Source: Phycisphaerales bacterium
Lineage (GTDB): Bacteria > Planctomycetota > Phycisphaerae > UBA1845
Direction of reading: 5' to 3'
DNA: 64,000 bases
NCBI GenBank assembly: GCA_020639115.1
Contig: JACKHG010000008.1
Location: 123,079-187,078 of the forward strand
This document shows, piece after piece, positions 42,577-50,309 of this stretch. Position numbers and translations under genes: made by a program. Each line of letters starts with the position of its first letter. Within the stretch, counting starts at the first letter, position 1. Under the pieces are notes generated by a model. It saw nothing but the letters and a program-made list of their open reading frames with translations, ran no database searches and was not told the DNA's origin.

Positions 42577-43947
42577 TTATGAAACGTTGAGCTGCTCCTC
42601 GTCGAGACCGGTTCGGCCGCGGGCGCGGGCGTAGACGCCGCGGGCCAGGAGTTCCTTGCGGATGGACCGGCCCCGGGCGGCCTGGATGGCAGCCCGGCGG
42701 GACATCATCCGGCCGGCGCCGTGGCAGCAACTGCCGAAGGTGTGCTCCATCGACCCCGGCTGACCGACCAGCACCCAACTGCTGCGGCCCATGTCGCCGG
42801 GCACGAGCACGGGCTGGCCGATCGCTCGGTAGACCTGCGGCAGCTCGTGATGGCCCGGTGGAAAGGCCCGCGTCGCGCCCTTGCGATGCACGCACAGGTC
42901 GAGCGTCTTGCCGCCTACGGCGTACGGCTCGACCTTCGCGATGTTGTGGGCGACGTCGTAGACCAGGTGCATGCCCAACCGGTCAGCCGGCACGCCGAAG
43001 ATCTCGCTGAAGGTCGTGCGGGCCAGGTGCGTCATGATCTGCCGGTTGCACCAGGCATAGTTGGCTGCAGCCCGCATCGCCCCGAGGTACTTCGTTCCCT
43101 CCGGGGAGTTCACCGGAGCGCAGACGAGCTGCCGGTCGGGCAGGTCGATGCCGTACTTGCGCGGCGCGTCGCGCAGCTCGCGCAGGCTGTCCTCGCACAC
43201 CTGGTAGCCGAAGCCGCGCGACCCGGAGTGGATCAGCACGGTGAGATTGCCTTTAACCAACCCGAGGGCGGCGGCGGCCGGCTCGTCCACGACCTCGTCG
43301 ACGACCTGCACCTCGAGGAAGTGGTTGCCACTGCCCAGGGTACCGCACTGGTCAGCCCCCCGCTCGTACGCCCGGTTTGAGACGTAGTCCGGCTCCGCGC
43401 CCGCCAGCCGGCCACCGCTCTCGGTCACCTCCAGGTCGGATTGCCAGCCCAGGCCCTTGCCCACGACGAAACGCGCACCCTCGACGATGAGCCGCTTCAA
43501 CTCGCCTCGGCTGAACTTCACCCGGCCGGTCCCGCCGACGCCGCAGGGCACGTTGGCGAACAACCGGTCCACGAGCGCCTCCATTCGTGGTTGGGCCTCC
43601 TTCAGCGTGATGTCGGTGCGGATCAGGCGGACGCCGCAGTTGATGTCGTACCCGACGCCGCCCGGCGAGATCACGCCGCCCTGGGCTGGGTCGGTGGCGG
43701 CCACGCCGCCGATGCAGAAGCCGTAGCCCCAGTGGATGTCCGGCATGGCCAGGGAGTACTTCACGATCCCCGGCAGGCAGGCGACGTTGGCCACCTGCTC
43801 GGGCGACTTGTCGCGGGTGATGTTCGCGATCAGTCGCTCGTTGGCGTAGATCATCCCGTCGACGCGCATCTGCGGCTTGTACGCGCGGGGGATCCGCCAG
43901 CGGTTGGCGTCGACCCGTTCCAGTGGTCCGGTAAAAGCTTCGCCCAT
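42577..43947 (-). CDS. rtcB: RNA-splicing ligase RtcB, C-terminus frameshifted
   Basis: RtcB joins 2',3'-cyclic phosphate or 3'-phosphate RNA ends to 5'-OH ends with GTP and Mn2+, in RNA repair. All active-site residues are in place: Asp101 and Cys104 in GYDINCG, His209 in GSGNHF, His240 in IHSGSRG, His334 in DVAHN, and the GMP-accepting His409 in CCHGAGR. The frame ends at EEQLNVS. The DNA below it, in another frame, reads KDVGEVASVSADAAISRKAARLRPVG and then, after one more shift, VIKAG, which is the normal RtcB end (to about 42490). So the last 35 codons carry two frame breaks. The start ATG at 43947 has no strong ribosome site. It borders the broken block at 38.2-42.6 kb. Confidence 0.93.
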   Translation of the reverse strand: MGEAFTGPLERVDANRWRIPRAYKPQMRVDGMIYANERLIANITRDKSPEQVANVACLPGIVKYSLAMPDIHWGYGFCIGGVAATDPAQGGVISPGGVGYDINCGVRLIRTDITLKEAQPRMEALVDRLFANVPCGVGGTGRVKFSRGELKRLIVEGARFVVGKGLGWQSDLEVTESGGRLAGAEPDYVSNRAYERGADQCGTLGSGNHFLEVQVVDEVVDEPAAAALGLVKGNLTVLIHSGSRGFGYQVCEDSLRELRDAPRKYGIDLPDRQLVCAPVNSPEGTKYLGAMRAAANYAWCNRQIMTHLARTTFSEIFGVPADRLGMHLVYDVAHNIAKVEPYAVGGKTLDLCVHRKGATRAFPPGHHELPQVYRAIGQPVLVPGDMGRSSWVLVGQPGSMEHTFGSCCHGAGRMMSRRAAIQAARGRSIRKELLARGVYARARGRTGLDEEQLNVS

Positions 43948-44272
43948 GGTGCACCGCCGGAAGTGTTCACTGCGGCGCGCTCAGCGTCAAGCCGACGGGC
44001 GACGGCCCGCAAACCGTGGCCAGATTGCTGAGGTTAAGGAAATTATCGGCGCGCGGCGGAACCACGGCTGGCTCAGGTCCGGCGCCGCTGAGGAAGGTTA
44101 CACAGGCAGGATGAAATAATCCTCACCCGCCGCACGGGGATCTTCCCCGATCGCCCCGGCGGCGAGTGAGGCAGAGGAGGCTAGCGCAGGTTGTATCCAG
44201 GTGTAGCGGAGCGGCCCCTGTCTGCTACGCGGACTCAGGCGGCCTGAACGCTACACGTGCATTGCGAACGCT
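43948..44272. other. intergenic region with a hairpin
   Basis: A 325-base stretch between ferredoxin and rtcB, both on the minus strand. CCTCACCCGCCG at 44121-44132 pairs loosely with CGGCGGCGAGTGAGG ending at 44171, and GTGTAGCG at about 44201 pairs with CGCTACAC at about 44253. Either could end the ferredoxin transcript; no T-run is obvious. I see no gene. Confidence 0.4.
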
Positions 44273-44506
44273 TTAGACCTGCGGATGGAGCTGCTTGCCC
44301 TCGACCTTATCGGTCACCACGATCGCCTCGATCGGGCAGGCCTCAGCCGCGGCCATCACGAACTCCAGCTCGTCGTGGGGCGGTTCCTTCACGAACGCCT
44401 TGTTGTCGTCGTTCATGTCGAACGTCTCGGGTGCTTCCGACACGCACGCGGAACAACCGATGCACTCGTCCTGATCGATGACGATTTCCAGATTCTGATC
44501 TGCCAT
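44273..44506 (-). CDS. 4Fe-4S single-cluster ferredoxin
   Basis: A 77-residue soluble electron carrier. CIGCSAC near residue 15 supplies three ligands and CPIEAI near residue 57 supplies the fourth, the pattern of single-cluster [4Fe-4S] ferredoxins (Fer4_13-type). The protein is very acidic (DMNDDNKAFVKEPPHDELE). The ATG at 44506 has GGAGAG upstream; the frame extends 7 codons further without need. Partner enzymes are not visible. It is transcribed in the direction of rtcB, 325 bases away. Confidence 0.88.
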   Translation of the reverse strand: MADQNLEIVIDQDECIGCSACVSEAPETFDMNDDNKAFVKEPPHDELEFVMAAAEACPIEAIVVTDKVEGKQLHPQV

Positions 44507-44674
44507 TTGAGGATCTCTCCGTATCAAACTGTACCGAACCGCTTCGGCTACTTGACGCCCTTGTCGGCAAACGGCATGCCAGCCAAGCGCAACTTCGGCA
44601 TGCCCGCGTCCCCCCCCGACTACGTACCTCGTCGGCGGCCTCGCAGGTTCACACCGAGCCGTTACACTTCATCC

Positions 44675-45013
44675 ATGAAGTTTCGCCACGCCACCACCGG
44701 CACCGCCTGCCGCGTCGAGCTCCTCGGCGACCTCGACGCCGGCGAGTGCAACTGCCTCGAGGCCTTCTGGGACTGCCACGTCGGCGATGACCTGACCAGC
44801 CTCGACATCGACATGTCCCTGGTCGATGACATCGACGCCGAGAGCGTCGCCGTGCTCACCACGCGGATCCGGCAGCACCTGGCGGACGGGACCGAGGTGA
44901 CCCTCCACCGCCCGCCGCAGATGCTGGCCCACACCCTCTACAAGGTCGGCCTGCTCGACCACGCCGGCCTCACCCTCATCGACCCCCGCAGCGACGAGCA
45001 GCACGCCACCTGA
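44675..45013 (+). CDS. STAS-like domain protein (possible anti-sigma antagonist type)
   Basis: A 112-residue protein with the pattern of a STAS fold: a first strand (ACRVELLGDLDAGECNCLEAFW), a second core strand with an acidic stretch LTSLDIDMSLVDDIDAESVAVL (residues about 44-66, the place of the phosphorylated Ser in SpoIIAA), a helix RQHLADGTEVTLHRPP, and a last helix MLAHTLYKVGLL. The usual D-S-S/T-G motif is not exact: here it is DDIDAES, with Ser the only candidate. The start ATG at 44675 has no good ribosome site, so a different start is possible. Role in partner switching is inferred. Confidence 0.65.
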   Translation: MKFRHATTGTACRVELLGDLDAGECNCLEAFWDCHVGDDLTSLDIDMSLVDDIDAESVAVLTTRIRQHLADGTEVTLHRPPQMLAHTLYKVGLLDHAGLTLIDPRSDEQHAT

Positions 45014-45092
45014 CGCCGCCCGGGCCCCGGCGGCCCTGCCCGATCTCCCAATTTCGCGCCCGGTGACTCCCCGGCAAAAAAAAGTGGCGGCC

Positions 45093-45109
45093 GTGTAAGA
45101 ATCTCTGCC
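45093..45109 (+). promoter_or_regulatory. shared GTGTAAGAATCYCYGCC element upstream of a lipoprotein gene
   Basis: GTGTAAGAATCTCTGCC occurs 146 bases upstream of the von Willebrand A lipoprotein gene, after an A-run (45076-45083). Almost the same sequence, GTGTAAGAATCCCCGCC, lies at 61702-61718 upstream of another exported protein. It may be a promoter element (ECF-like -10 or spacer region) or a conserved leader. No experimental support. Confidence 0.4.
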
Positions 45110-45254
45110 CACCGGCAGACTTGAGTATGGAAGAGCCTCGTCTGAAGCCTCCCGCCGGGCGGACTGCCCGCACTTCCAGGTTCGACCGGCGGGTGCGGTC
45201 CGGCCTTCAGCGGGGCGCTGGCAATTCGCTGTCCGGTCGCTGAGTGAGCCGATC

Positions 45255-47096
45255 ATGAGAACCAATGCCTGGCCGTACGCGTGCACGACCGTCGTAACGC
45301 TGCTGGTGGCAGTCCTGGCGGGCTGTGCAGCCGGTCCGGAGGCCGCCGAGCAACCCGTCCCGTCGCCGACGCCCGCCGCTGACACCAGTTGTCTCACCGC
45401 CGGCTGCGACGACGGTGACGGCTGCACCGACGATCGCTGCGAGTTGGCCGCCGGGACGTACCGGTGTTTTCACTATCCGATCGTCTGCGCCGGTGGATTG
45501 GCCTGCGATCCGGAGCGCGGCGCCTGCGTCGAGTGCCTTGTTGACGCGGAGTGCTCGGACGGCCAGTTCTGCACGGGCGTGGAGGTCTGCAGCGACGGCT
45601 TCTGCCGCGCCGGCGTGGCGCCCTGCGCGGGCATTTGCGACGAGGTGGCCAACACCTGCGTGACCTGCCAGACCGACGCCGACTGCGACGACGGGATTTA
45701 CTGCAATGGAGCCGAAGCGTGCAGCAACGGCTTGTGTTTTCCCGCGGAGCCCCCCTGCAGCGCCGAGGAGTGCGACGAGGTTCTGGACGCTTGCGCCGGG
45801 GCGTTTTCGGCCCGCATCATCGGGTGCGCGGACGCCGACCTCTACTTCGATATTCCCCTTCCGCTGTCCGCCGACGTCAGCGGCGGCCTGGGGGAACGCA
45901 CGCGCCTGGAGTGGTCGTTGGAGGCGGAGCTGGCCAGCATCAACTCCACGCGGGCATCAACGATTCAACTGCTCGTCCCGGAGGCGGAGGATGTCCGCGT
46001 GGTGCTCACCGCGACCGACCTCGAGCCGGATGGCGATGGCTGGGTGGTGCGGAGCCAGGCAACCACCGAGTGCGTGTTGCCGGTTACGAGCGCGAAGCGG
46101 TACCTCACGTCGGCGCCGGTGAGCGGCGTACTGCCGGAGACATTCGACGCGCGTGGCGGAACGATCGACTTGAGCGTTTCGCCCCTCGACGTGAAGGGAG
46201 ATCTCATCGTTGACGAGATCGATGCAATGAGCTTCACGTTCCGCGATGTCGCGGTGAGTCGTCTCGGCACGCCCGGCGTCGTCGTGTCGACGGCTCGGAT
46301 CGCTCCGGCCGCACTGGAAGTGATCGCACCCCACGACCCGGAAGTGGGCGTCACCGTCGCGATCACGCTGGACGCAACCGGCAGCATGATGACCAACGAT
46401 CCAAGTCGCCTGCGCGTCAAGGCAGCCCAGGCGCTCGTCGAACTGCTGCGTGAGAAGGACTACGCGGCGGTGCTCGAGTTCAGCCGCTCCCTCACGCCCT
46501 CGCCCGGCTTCCTCGGAGCGCTGCTCCTGCAGGGACTGACCAAGGACCACGAACAGCTCAACGCCGCCATCGCGACGATCGGTGCGAACGGCTCGACGCC
46601 CCTCTTTGACGCGCTGCTCGACTCCATCCGCCTGCTGCGCAACGATGCGGAGTACAACCCCGCGGTCGTCGTGCTCACGGACGGGCTCGAGAATGCCAGT
46701 GTCGCCGGGACCTTCGACTACGTGGTTGCCGAGGCCGTCATGGCGGAGATTCCGATCTTCCCGATCGGCCTGGGCGCGGATATCGACTTCACGCAGTTGC
46801 AGGAGCTGGCCAAGGCCACTGGGGGCACGTTCGCCTCGGCGCTCAACCCCATCGAGCTGCAGGCGCTCTTCGAAGCGCTGGGCACCGCAGTAACCCGGGG
46901 GCGCACGGTGGTGACGGCTGCGGTCATGTTCGATCAGCCCCTGGTCGGCCCGGGCATGTATACGGTGTCCGGCACGCTGGACACGTCCATCGGGCTGGTG
47001 ACCCGCTCGGCGCCGTTTTCCTTCCAGATCGAGCTGGGCGGCGCGAAGCGGGTCCTCCGGCAAACCGCTGCAGCCGAAGCGGCATTGACCCACTGA
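45255..47096 (+). CDS. lipoprotein with Cys-rich repeats and a von Willebrand A domain
   Basis: A 613-residue exported lipoprotein with lipobox VAVLAGC (Cys about residue 24). Residues 46-175 are a Cys-rich array of short units such as DGDGCTDDRCELA, CSDGQFCTGVEVCSDGFCRAG and CDDGIYCNGAEACSNGLC, the Dickkopf/MYXO-CTERM-like disulphide pattern seen in large secreted bacterial proteins. A beta-rich middle follows. The von Willebrand A domain begins near residue 365 with a complete MIDAS: DATGSMM (Asp373, Ser377), a threonine near STPLFDALLDSI and the aspartate in VLTDGLENA. So it likely binds metal and a surface ligand. ATG at 45255; terminator at 47145 follows. Confidence 0.85.
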   Translation: MRTNAWPYACTTVVTLLVAVLAGCAAGPEAAEQPVPSPTPAADTSCLTAGCDDGDGCTDDRCELAAGTYRCFHYPIVCAGGLACDPERGACVECLVDAECSDGQFCTGVEVCSDGFCRAGVAPCAGICDEVANTCVTCQTDADCDDGIYCNGAEACSNGLCFPAEPPCSAEECDEVLDACAGAFSARIIGCADADLYFDIPLPLSADVSGGLGERTRLEWSLEAELASINSTRASTIQLLVPEAEDVRVVLTATDLEPDGDGWVVRSQATTECVLPVTSAKRYLTSAPVSGVLPETFDARGGTIDLSVSPLDVKGDLIVDEIDAMSFTFRDVAVSRLGTPGVVVSTARIAPAALEVIAPHDPEVGVTVAITLDATGSMMTNDPSRLRVKAAQALVELLREKDYAAVLEFSRSLTPSPGFLGALLLQGLTKDHEQLNAAIATIGANGSTPLFDALLDSIRLLRNDAEYNPAVVVLTDGLENASVAGTFDYVVAEAVMAEIPIFPIGLGADIDFTQLQELAKATGGTFASALNPIELQALFEALGTAVTRGRTVVTAAVMFDQPLVGPGMYTVSGTLDTSIGLVTRSAPFSFQIELGGAKRVLRQTAAAEAALTH

Positions 47097-47144
47097 TCCG
47101 GCCCTCGACGCACCCACCTCACCTCGTGTAGACTCCCCCCTCTT

Positions 47145-47179
47145 CGGCGGGCGTGATCTGGCGTCCGCCCGCCGGTTTT
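47145..47179 (+). terminator. rho-independent terminator after the von Willebrand A gene
   Basis: CGGCGGGCG (47145-47153) pairs with CGCCCGCCG (47166-47174) around a 12-base loop, followed by GTTTT. It separates the lipoprotein gene from the dehydrogenase gene. Confidence 0.75.
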
Positions 47180-47222
47180 GCGTGCTCACCGTCCGTTCAT
47201 GAACGCCAGCAGGAGCGCCCCG

Positions 47223-48338
47223 ATGGCCAAGTACCGCATTGCCTGGATGCCCGGCGACGGCATCGGCAACGACGTGATGGACGCCGCGAAGATCGTCCTC
47301 GACCGCCTCAAGTTCGACGCCGAATACGTTCCGGCGGACATCGGCTGGGAATTCTGGTGCAGCGAGGGCAACGCCCTTCCGGAGCGGACGGTCGAGGTGC
47401 TCAAGGACACGACCTGCGCGCTCTTCGGGGCGATCACCTCGAAGCCCAAGGAGGAGGCCGACAAGGAACTCGCTCCCGAACTTCGCGGCAAGGGGCACGT
47501 CTACTTCTCGCCGATCGTGAAGCTGCGCCAGTTGCTCAACCTGCACACCAACCTGCGGCCGTGCAAGGCCTATCCGGGCAACCCGCTGAACTACAAGGAC
47601 GGCATCGACCTCGTTGTCTTCCGCGAGAACACCGAGGGGATGTACGGCGGCGTGGAATTCCACCCGCTGCCGCAGGGGGTCTTCGACGCGCTCTGCGTGC
47701 ACCCGAAGATGAAGCCGTTCGGCAGGGCCGGCCTGGACAACGTCGCGATCTCGACGCGGATCATGACGCGGCAGGCGTGCGCGAACATCGTGACGCAGGC
47801 CTTCGAATATGCGCAGAAGCACGGTTACAAGACGGTCACGGTTTGCGACAAGCCCAATGTGCTGCGCGAGACGGGCGGGCTGATGGTGCGGACGGCGCGC
47901 GAGGTGGCCAAGAAGTACGCCGGTATCGAGCTTTGGGAAACCAATATCGACGCCCAGTGCATGTGGCTGGTGCGCAAGCCGGAGAACTACGGCGTGATGG
48001 TGGCGGAGAACATGTTCGGCGACATCCTCAGCGACCTGGCCGCCGGGCTGGTGGGCGGATTGGGGTTTGCCAGCGCGGCCAACATCGGCGACGACTACGC
48101 CGTCTTCGAGCCGACCCACGGCAGCGCCCCCAAGTACGCCGGGCAGAACAAGGTCAACCCGATGGCCATGATGCTCACCGTCAAGCTGATGTTCGACTGG
48201 CTCGGCGAGGCCGATTTCGCCACGCGACTCGAACGCGCCGTCGCCCAGGTCATCCAGGAGGGCAAGGCCCGCACCTACGACATGGGCGGCAGCGCCACGA
48301 CGACCGAGGTCGCCGAGGAAATCGCCCGCAAGCTGTAG
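47223..48338 (+). CDS. icd: NAD(P)-dependent isocitrate dehydrogenase-like enzyme
   Basis: A 371-residue beta-decarboxylating dehydrogenase of the isocitrate / isopropylmalate / tartrate family. Motifs: PGDGIGNDV at the start, FGAITSKPKEE, LRQLLNLHTNLRPCK (Arg residues for the acid groups), FRENTEGMYGGVEF (the ENTEG form is the isocitrate/homoisocitrate type, not the RELTGG of LeuB), CDKPNVLRETGGL near 205-220, ENMFGDILSDLAAGL with metal-binding Asp residues, and EPTHGSAPKYAGQNKVNP for the adenine site. The ATG at 47223 follows AGGAG; an earlier in-frame ATG at 47199 has none. Isocitrate is the likely substrate; homoisocitrate is not excluded. Confidence 0.9.
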   Translation: MAKYRIAWMPGDGIGNDVMDAAKIVLDRLKFDAEYVPADIGWEFWCSEGNALPERTVEVLKDTTCALFGAITSKPKEEADKELAPELRGKGHVYFSPIVKLRQLLNLHTNLRPCKAYPGNPLNYKDGIDLVVFRENTEGMYGGVEFHPLPQGVFDALCVHPKMKPFGRAGLDNVAISTRIMTRQACANIVTQAFEYAQKHGYKTVTVCDKPNVLRETGGLMVRTAREVAKKYAGIELWETNIDAQCMWLVRKPENYGVMVAENMFGDILSDLAAGLVGGLGFASAANIGDDYAVFEPTHGSAPKYAGQNKVNPMAMMLTVKLMFDWLGEADFATRLERAVAQVIQEGKARTYDMGGSATTTEVAEEIARKL

Positions 48339-48371
48339 CTTTTTGCGACGACCCTGGTTCAATAGGTGGAC

Positions 48372-49526
48372 ATGCACGTTTCTCGTATCCATCTCAAGAA
48401 TTGGCGTAACTTCCGTTCGGTTGAGGCCGCGCTCGAGCAGAGGGTGTTTATTGTAGGACCGAATGCGTCAGGCAAGTCGAACCTCCTTGACGCGTTGCGA
48501 TTCCTTCGTGACATAGCGAAGCCCGGAGGCGGCCTCCAACGCGCCGTACTGGACCGAGGTGGTCTGACGAAAATCCGCTGCCTTGCGGCGCGCCAGCATT
48601 CCGACGTCGAGGTTCACGTCGAACTCGAGGAACCCGCCGAACGAACGATTACGTGGCGATACGAAATTGCCATTACCCAAGAGAGCCGTGGAGCGCGGAA
48701 GCCGCAACTCGTGTTTGAGCGAGTCTGGCGAGGAGGCAAGACGGTTCTCAACCGACCGACCCCCGAAGACGAGGCCGACAAGCTACGTTTAACGCAAACC
48801 CATCTTGAGCAGATCAATTCGAACGAGGCCTTCCGCTCCATCGCGAAGTCGCTGGAGTCGCTGGCCTATCTCCACGTTGTGCCGCAACTGGTGCGACACC
48901 CGAAAGCATTTGCTGGTCGCGGCATTCCTGGAGACCCGTTCGGGCAGAGCTTTCTGGAACGTATAGGCAAGACTCCAGAAAAAACTCGAAATGCGCGACT
49001 GCGGAAAATAGAGCAGGCGCTCAGGTTCGCAGTTCCTCAACTCAAACAGTTGGGCTACGTTGTTGATTCACCCGAGGGGGGAGTCCCACATCTGGAAGCA
49101 CTCTACGACCACTGGCGACCGCACGGCGCCAAACAACGTGAATCGGAATTCTCGGACGGAACCCTCAGGCTGATTGGCATGTTCTGGGCACTTCTGGATG
49201 GCAATTCGCCGCTGCTCCTGGAAGAACCGGAGTTGTCGCTAAATTCCGCCATCGTTCGAAAACTGCCCGCCCTGATTCACCGACTGACCAGGAAAAGCCG
49301 ACGACAGGTCTTTATCAGCACGCACAGTCATGACTTGCTCTCCGACAGGGGAATCGGGGCCGAGGAGATCCTGCTATTGACGCCAGGTGCGGAAGGCACG
49401 GTCGTCCAGGTGGGCTCGGACAACAACGAAGTTCGCGCGCTGCTGGAATCTGGCCTGAGTCCCGCAGAAGTCGCGTTGCCACGTGTGGAGCCGAGTGGCG
49501 TTGAACAGTTGCTGCTATTCGAATGA
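48372..49526 (+). CDS. AAA/ABC-type ATPase (OLD/RecF-like), first gene of a two-gene cassette
   Basis: A 384-residue ATPase of the RecF/OLD-like (AAA_21) group. The N-terminus reads MHVSRIHLKNWRNF, then Walker A GPNASGKS (29-36), a signature-like FSDGTLRLIGMFWALL (about 255), Walker B LLLEEPELSLN (about 277) and the switch STHSHDLL (about 312). Unlike the 590-residue OLD protein at 22734-24506 it has no TOPRIM domain; the next gene appears to supply one. The ATG at 48372 follows AGGTGG closely, with a GTG at 48366 as alternative. The stop overlaps the next start (ATGA). Such ATPase and nuclease pairs are typical of phage-defence modules, which is the likely job here. Confidence 0.87.
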   Translation: MHVSRIHLKNWRNFRSVEAALEQRVFIVGPNASGKSNLLDALRFLRDIAKPGGGLQRAVLDRGGLTKIRCLAARQHSDVEVHVELEEPAERTITWRYEIAITQESRGARKPQLVFERVWRGGKTVLNRPTPEDEADKLRLTQTHLEQINSNEAFRSIAKSLESLAYLHVVPQLVRHPKAFAGRGIPGDPFGQSFLERIGKTPEKTRNARLRKIEQALRFAVPQLKQLGYVVDSPEGGVPHLEALYDHWRPHGAKQRESEFSDGTLRLIGMFWALLDGNSPLLLEEPELSLNSAIVRKLPALIHRLTRKSRRQVFISTHSHDLLSDRGIGAEEILLLTPGAEGTVVQVGSDNNEVRALLESGLSPAEVALPRVEPSGVEQLLLFE

Positions 49527-50134
49527 CCGTTAGCCCGATACCGATCAACATCATTGCTGAGGATGAACTCAGCCAGGCTGTAGCCATCCGGGTGCTTGCC
49601 GGCTTTCGGAACAGATTTGTGATCGGCCATACACATGTCTCACGAGGCGCGGGGTACATCCGGACTCGGATCGCCGCGTTCAATCAGGCGGCAAGAGGGA
49701 TGCCCTGGCTCGTTCTGACTGACCTCGACTTGTCGGAATGCCCCGCGGCCCTCATCCGGACCTGGTTCGAAGGTACTGTCAAGAACCCGAATCTACTGCT
49801 GCGCGTGGCCGTTCGCGAAGTCGAGGCCTGGCTCCTTGCGGATCGCGACAACTTCTCCAAGTTTGCCGGTATTCGCGCGGGCAATCTGTCGAAGAACGTC
49901 GAGGCGATCGAGGATCCAAAGCGGCACCTGATTCAGCTCGCACGCAAGAGCAGATCTCGCGCGATCCGCGAAGACCTTGTCCCCCGACCCAAGAGCACTG
50001 CCCGTCAGGGTCCCAACCACAACGGGCGGCTGATCGAGTTCGTCGTGCGCCACTGGTCCCCTCGTACCGCGGCAGCGCATGCGCCCAGCCTGGCAGCAAC
50101 ACTACGCTGCCTGGAGAACTACACGCCGCAATGA
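49523..50134 (+). CDS. TOPRIM-like (DUF4276-type) putative nuclease, partner of the AAA ATPase
   Basis: A 203-residue protein with a TOPRIM-like acidic pattern: PINIIAEDELSQAVAIRVL at the start (Glu13, Glu15 after the first strand) and WLVLTDLDLSE (Asp67, Asp69) after the third. A conserved-looking VREVEAWLLADRDNF (about residues 97-111) follows, a segment I associate with proteins encoded next to AAA_21 ATPases. The last third is basic and probably binds nucleic acid (LARKSRSRAIREDLVPRPKS). The ATG lies within the stop of the ATPase gene. Fold assignment is by pattern only; nuclease action is inferred from related ATPase/TOPRIM pairs. This strand has no further gene of the cassette; the next gene is a glycosyltransferase-like membrane protein. 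Confidence 0.75.
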   Translation: MTVSPIPINIIAEDELSQAVAIRVLAGFRNRFVIGHTHVSRGAGYIRTRIAAFNQAARGMPWLVLTDLDLSECPAALIRTWFEGTVKNPNLLLRVAVREVEAWLLADRDNFSKFAGIRAGNLSKNVEAIEDPKRHLIQLARKSRSRAIREDLVPRPKSTARQGPNHNGRLIEFVVRHWSPRTAAAHAPSLAATLRCLENYTPQ

Positions 50135-50309
50135 CGCGAGCCAGACTGACGCTACTGTAACTTACCTCCTTGCGGGCACACGCATCCACCGTCTGACAGG
50201 CCTCCCCCCGGCACAAACTCGACGGGCTGCGCAGAGTTGGTAGATTGGCGGGCGGATTCGGAGCTGAATCGAACGCTGCCGACGCACAACTCGAGGGTAC
50301 ACCTGCGCC

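Noticed and set aside
45957..48392. Minus-strand open frame of about 810 codons opposite the von Willebrand A and isocitrate dehydrogenase genes
   Set aside because: Antisense shadow of two genes with complete motifs; it also crosses a terminator.
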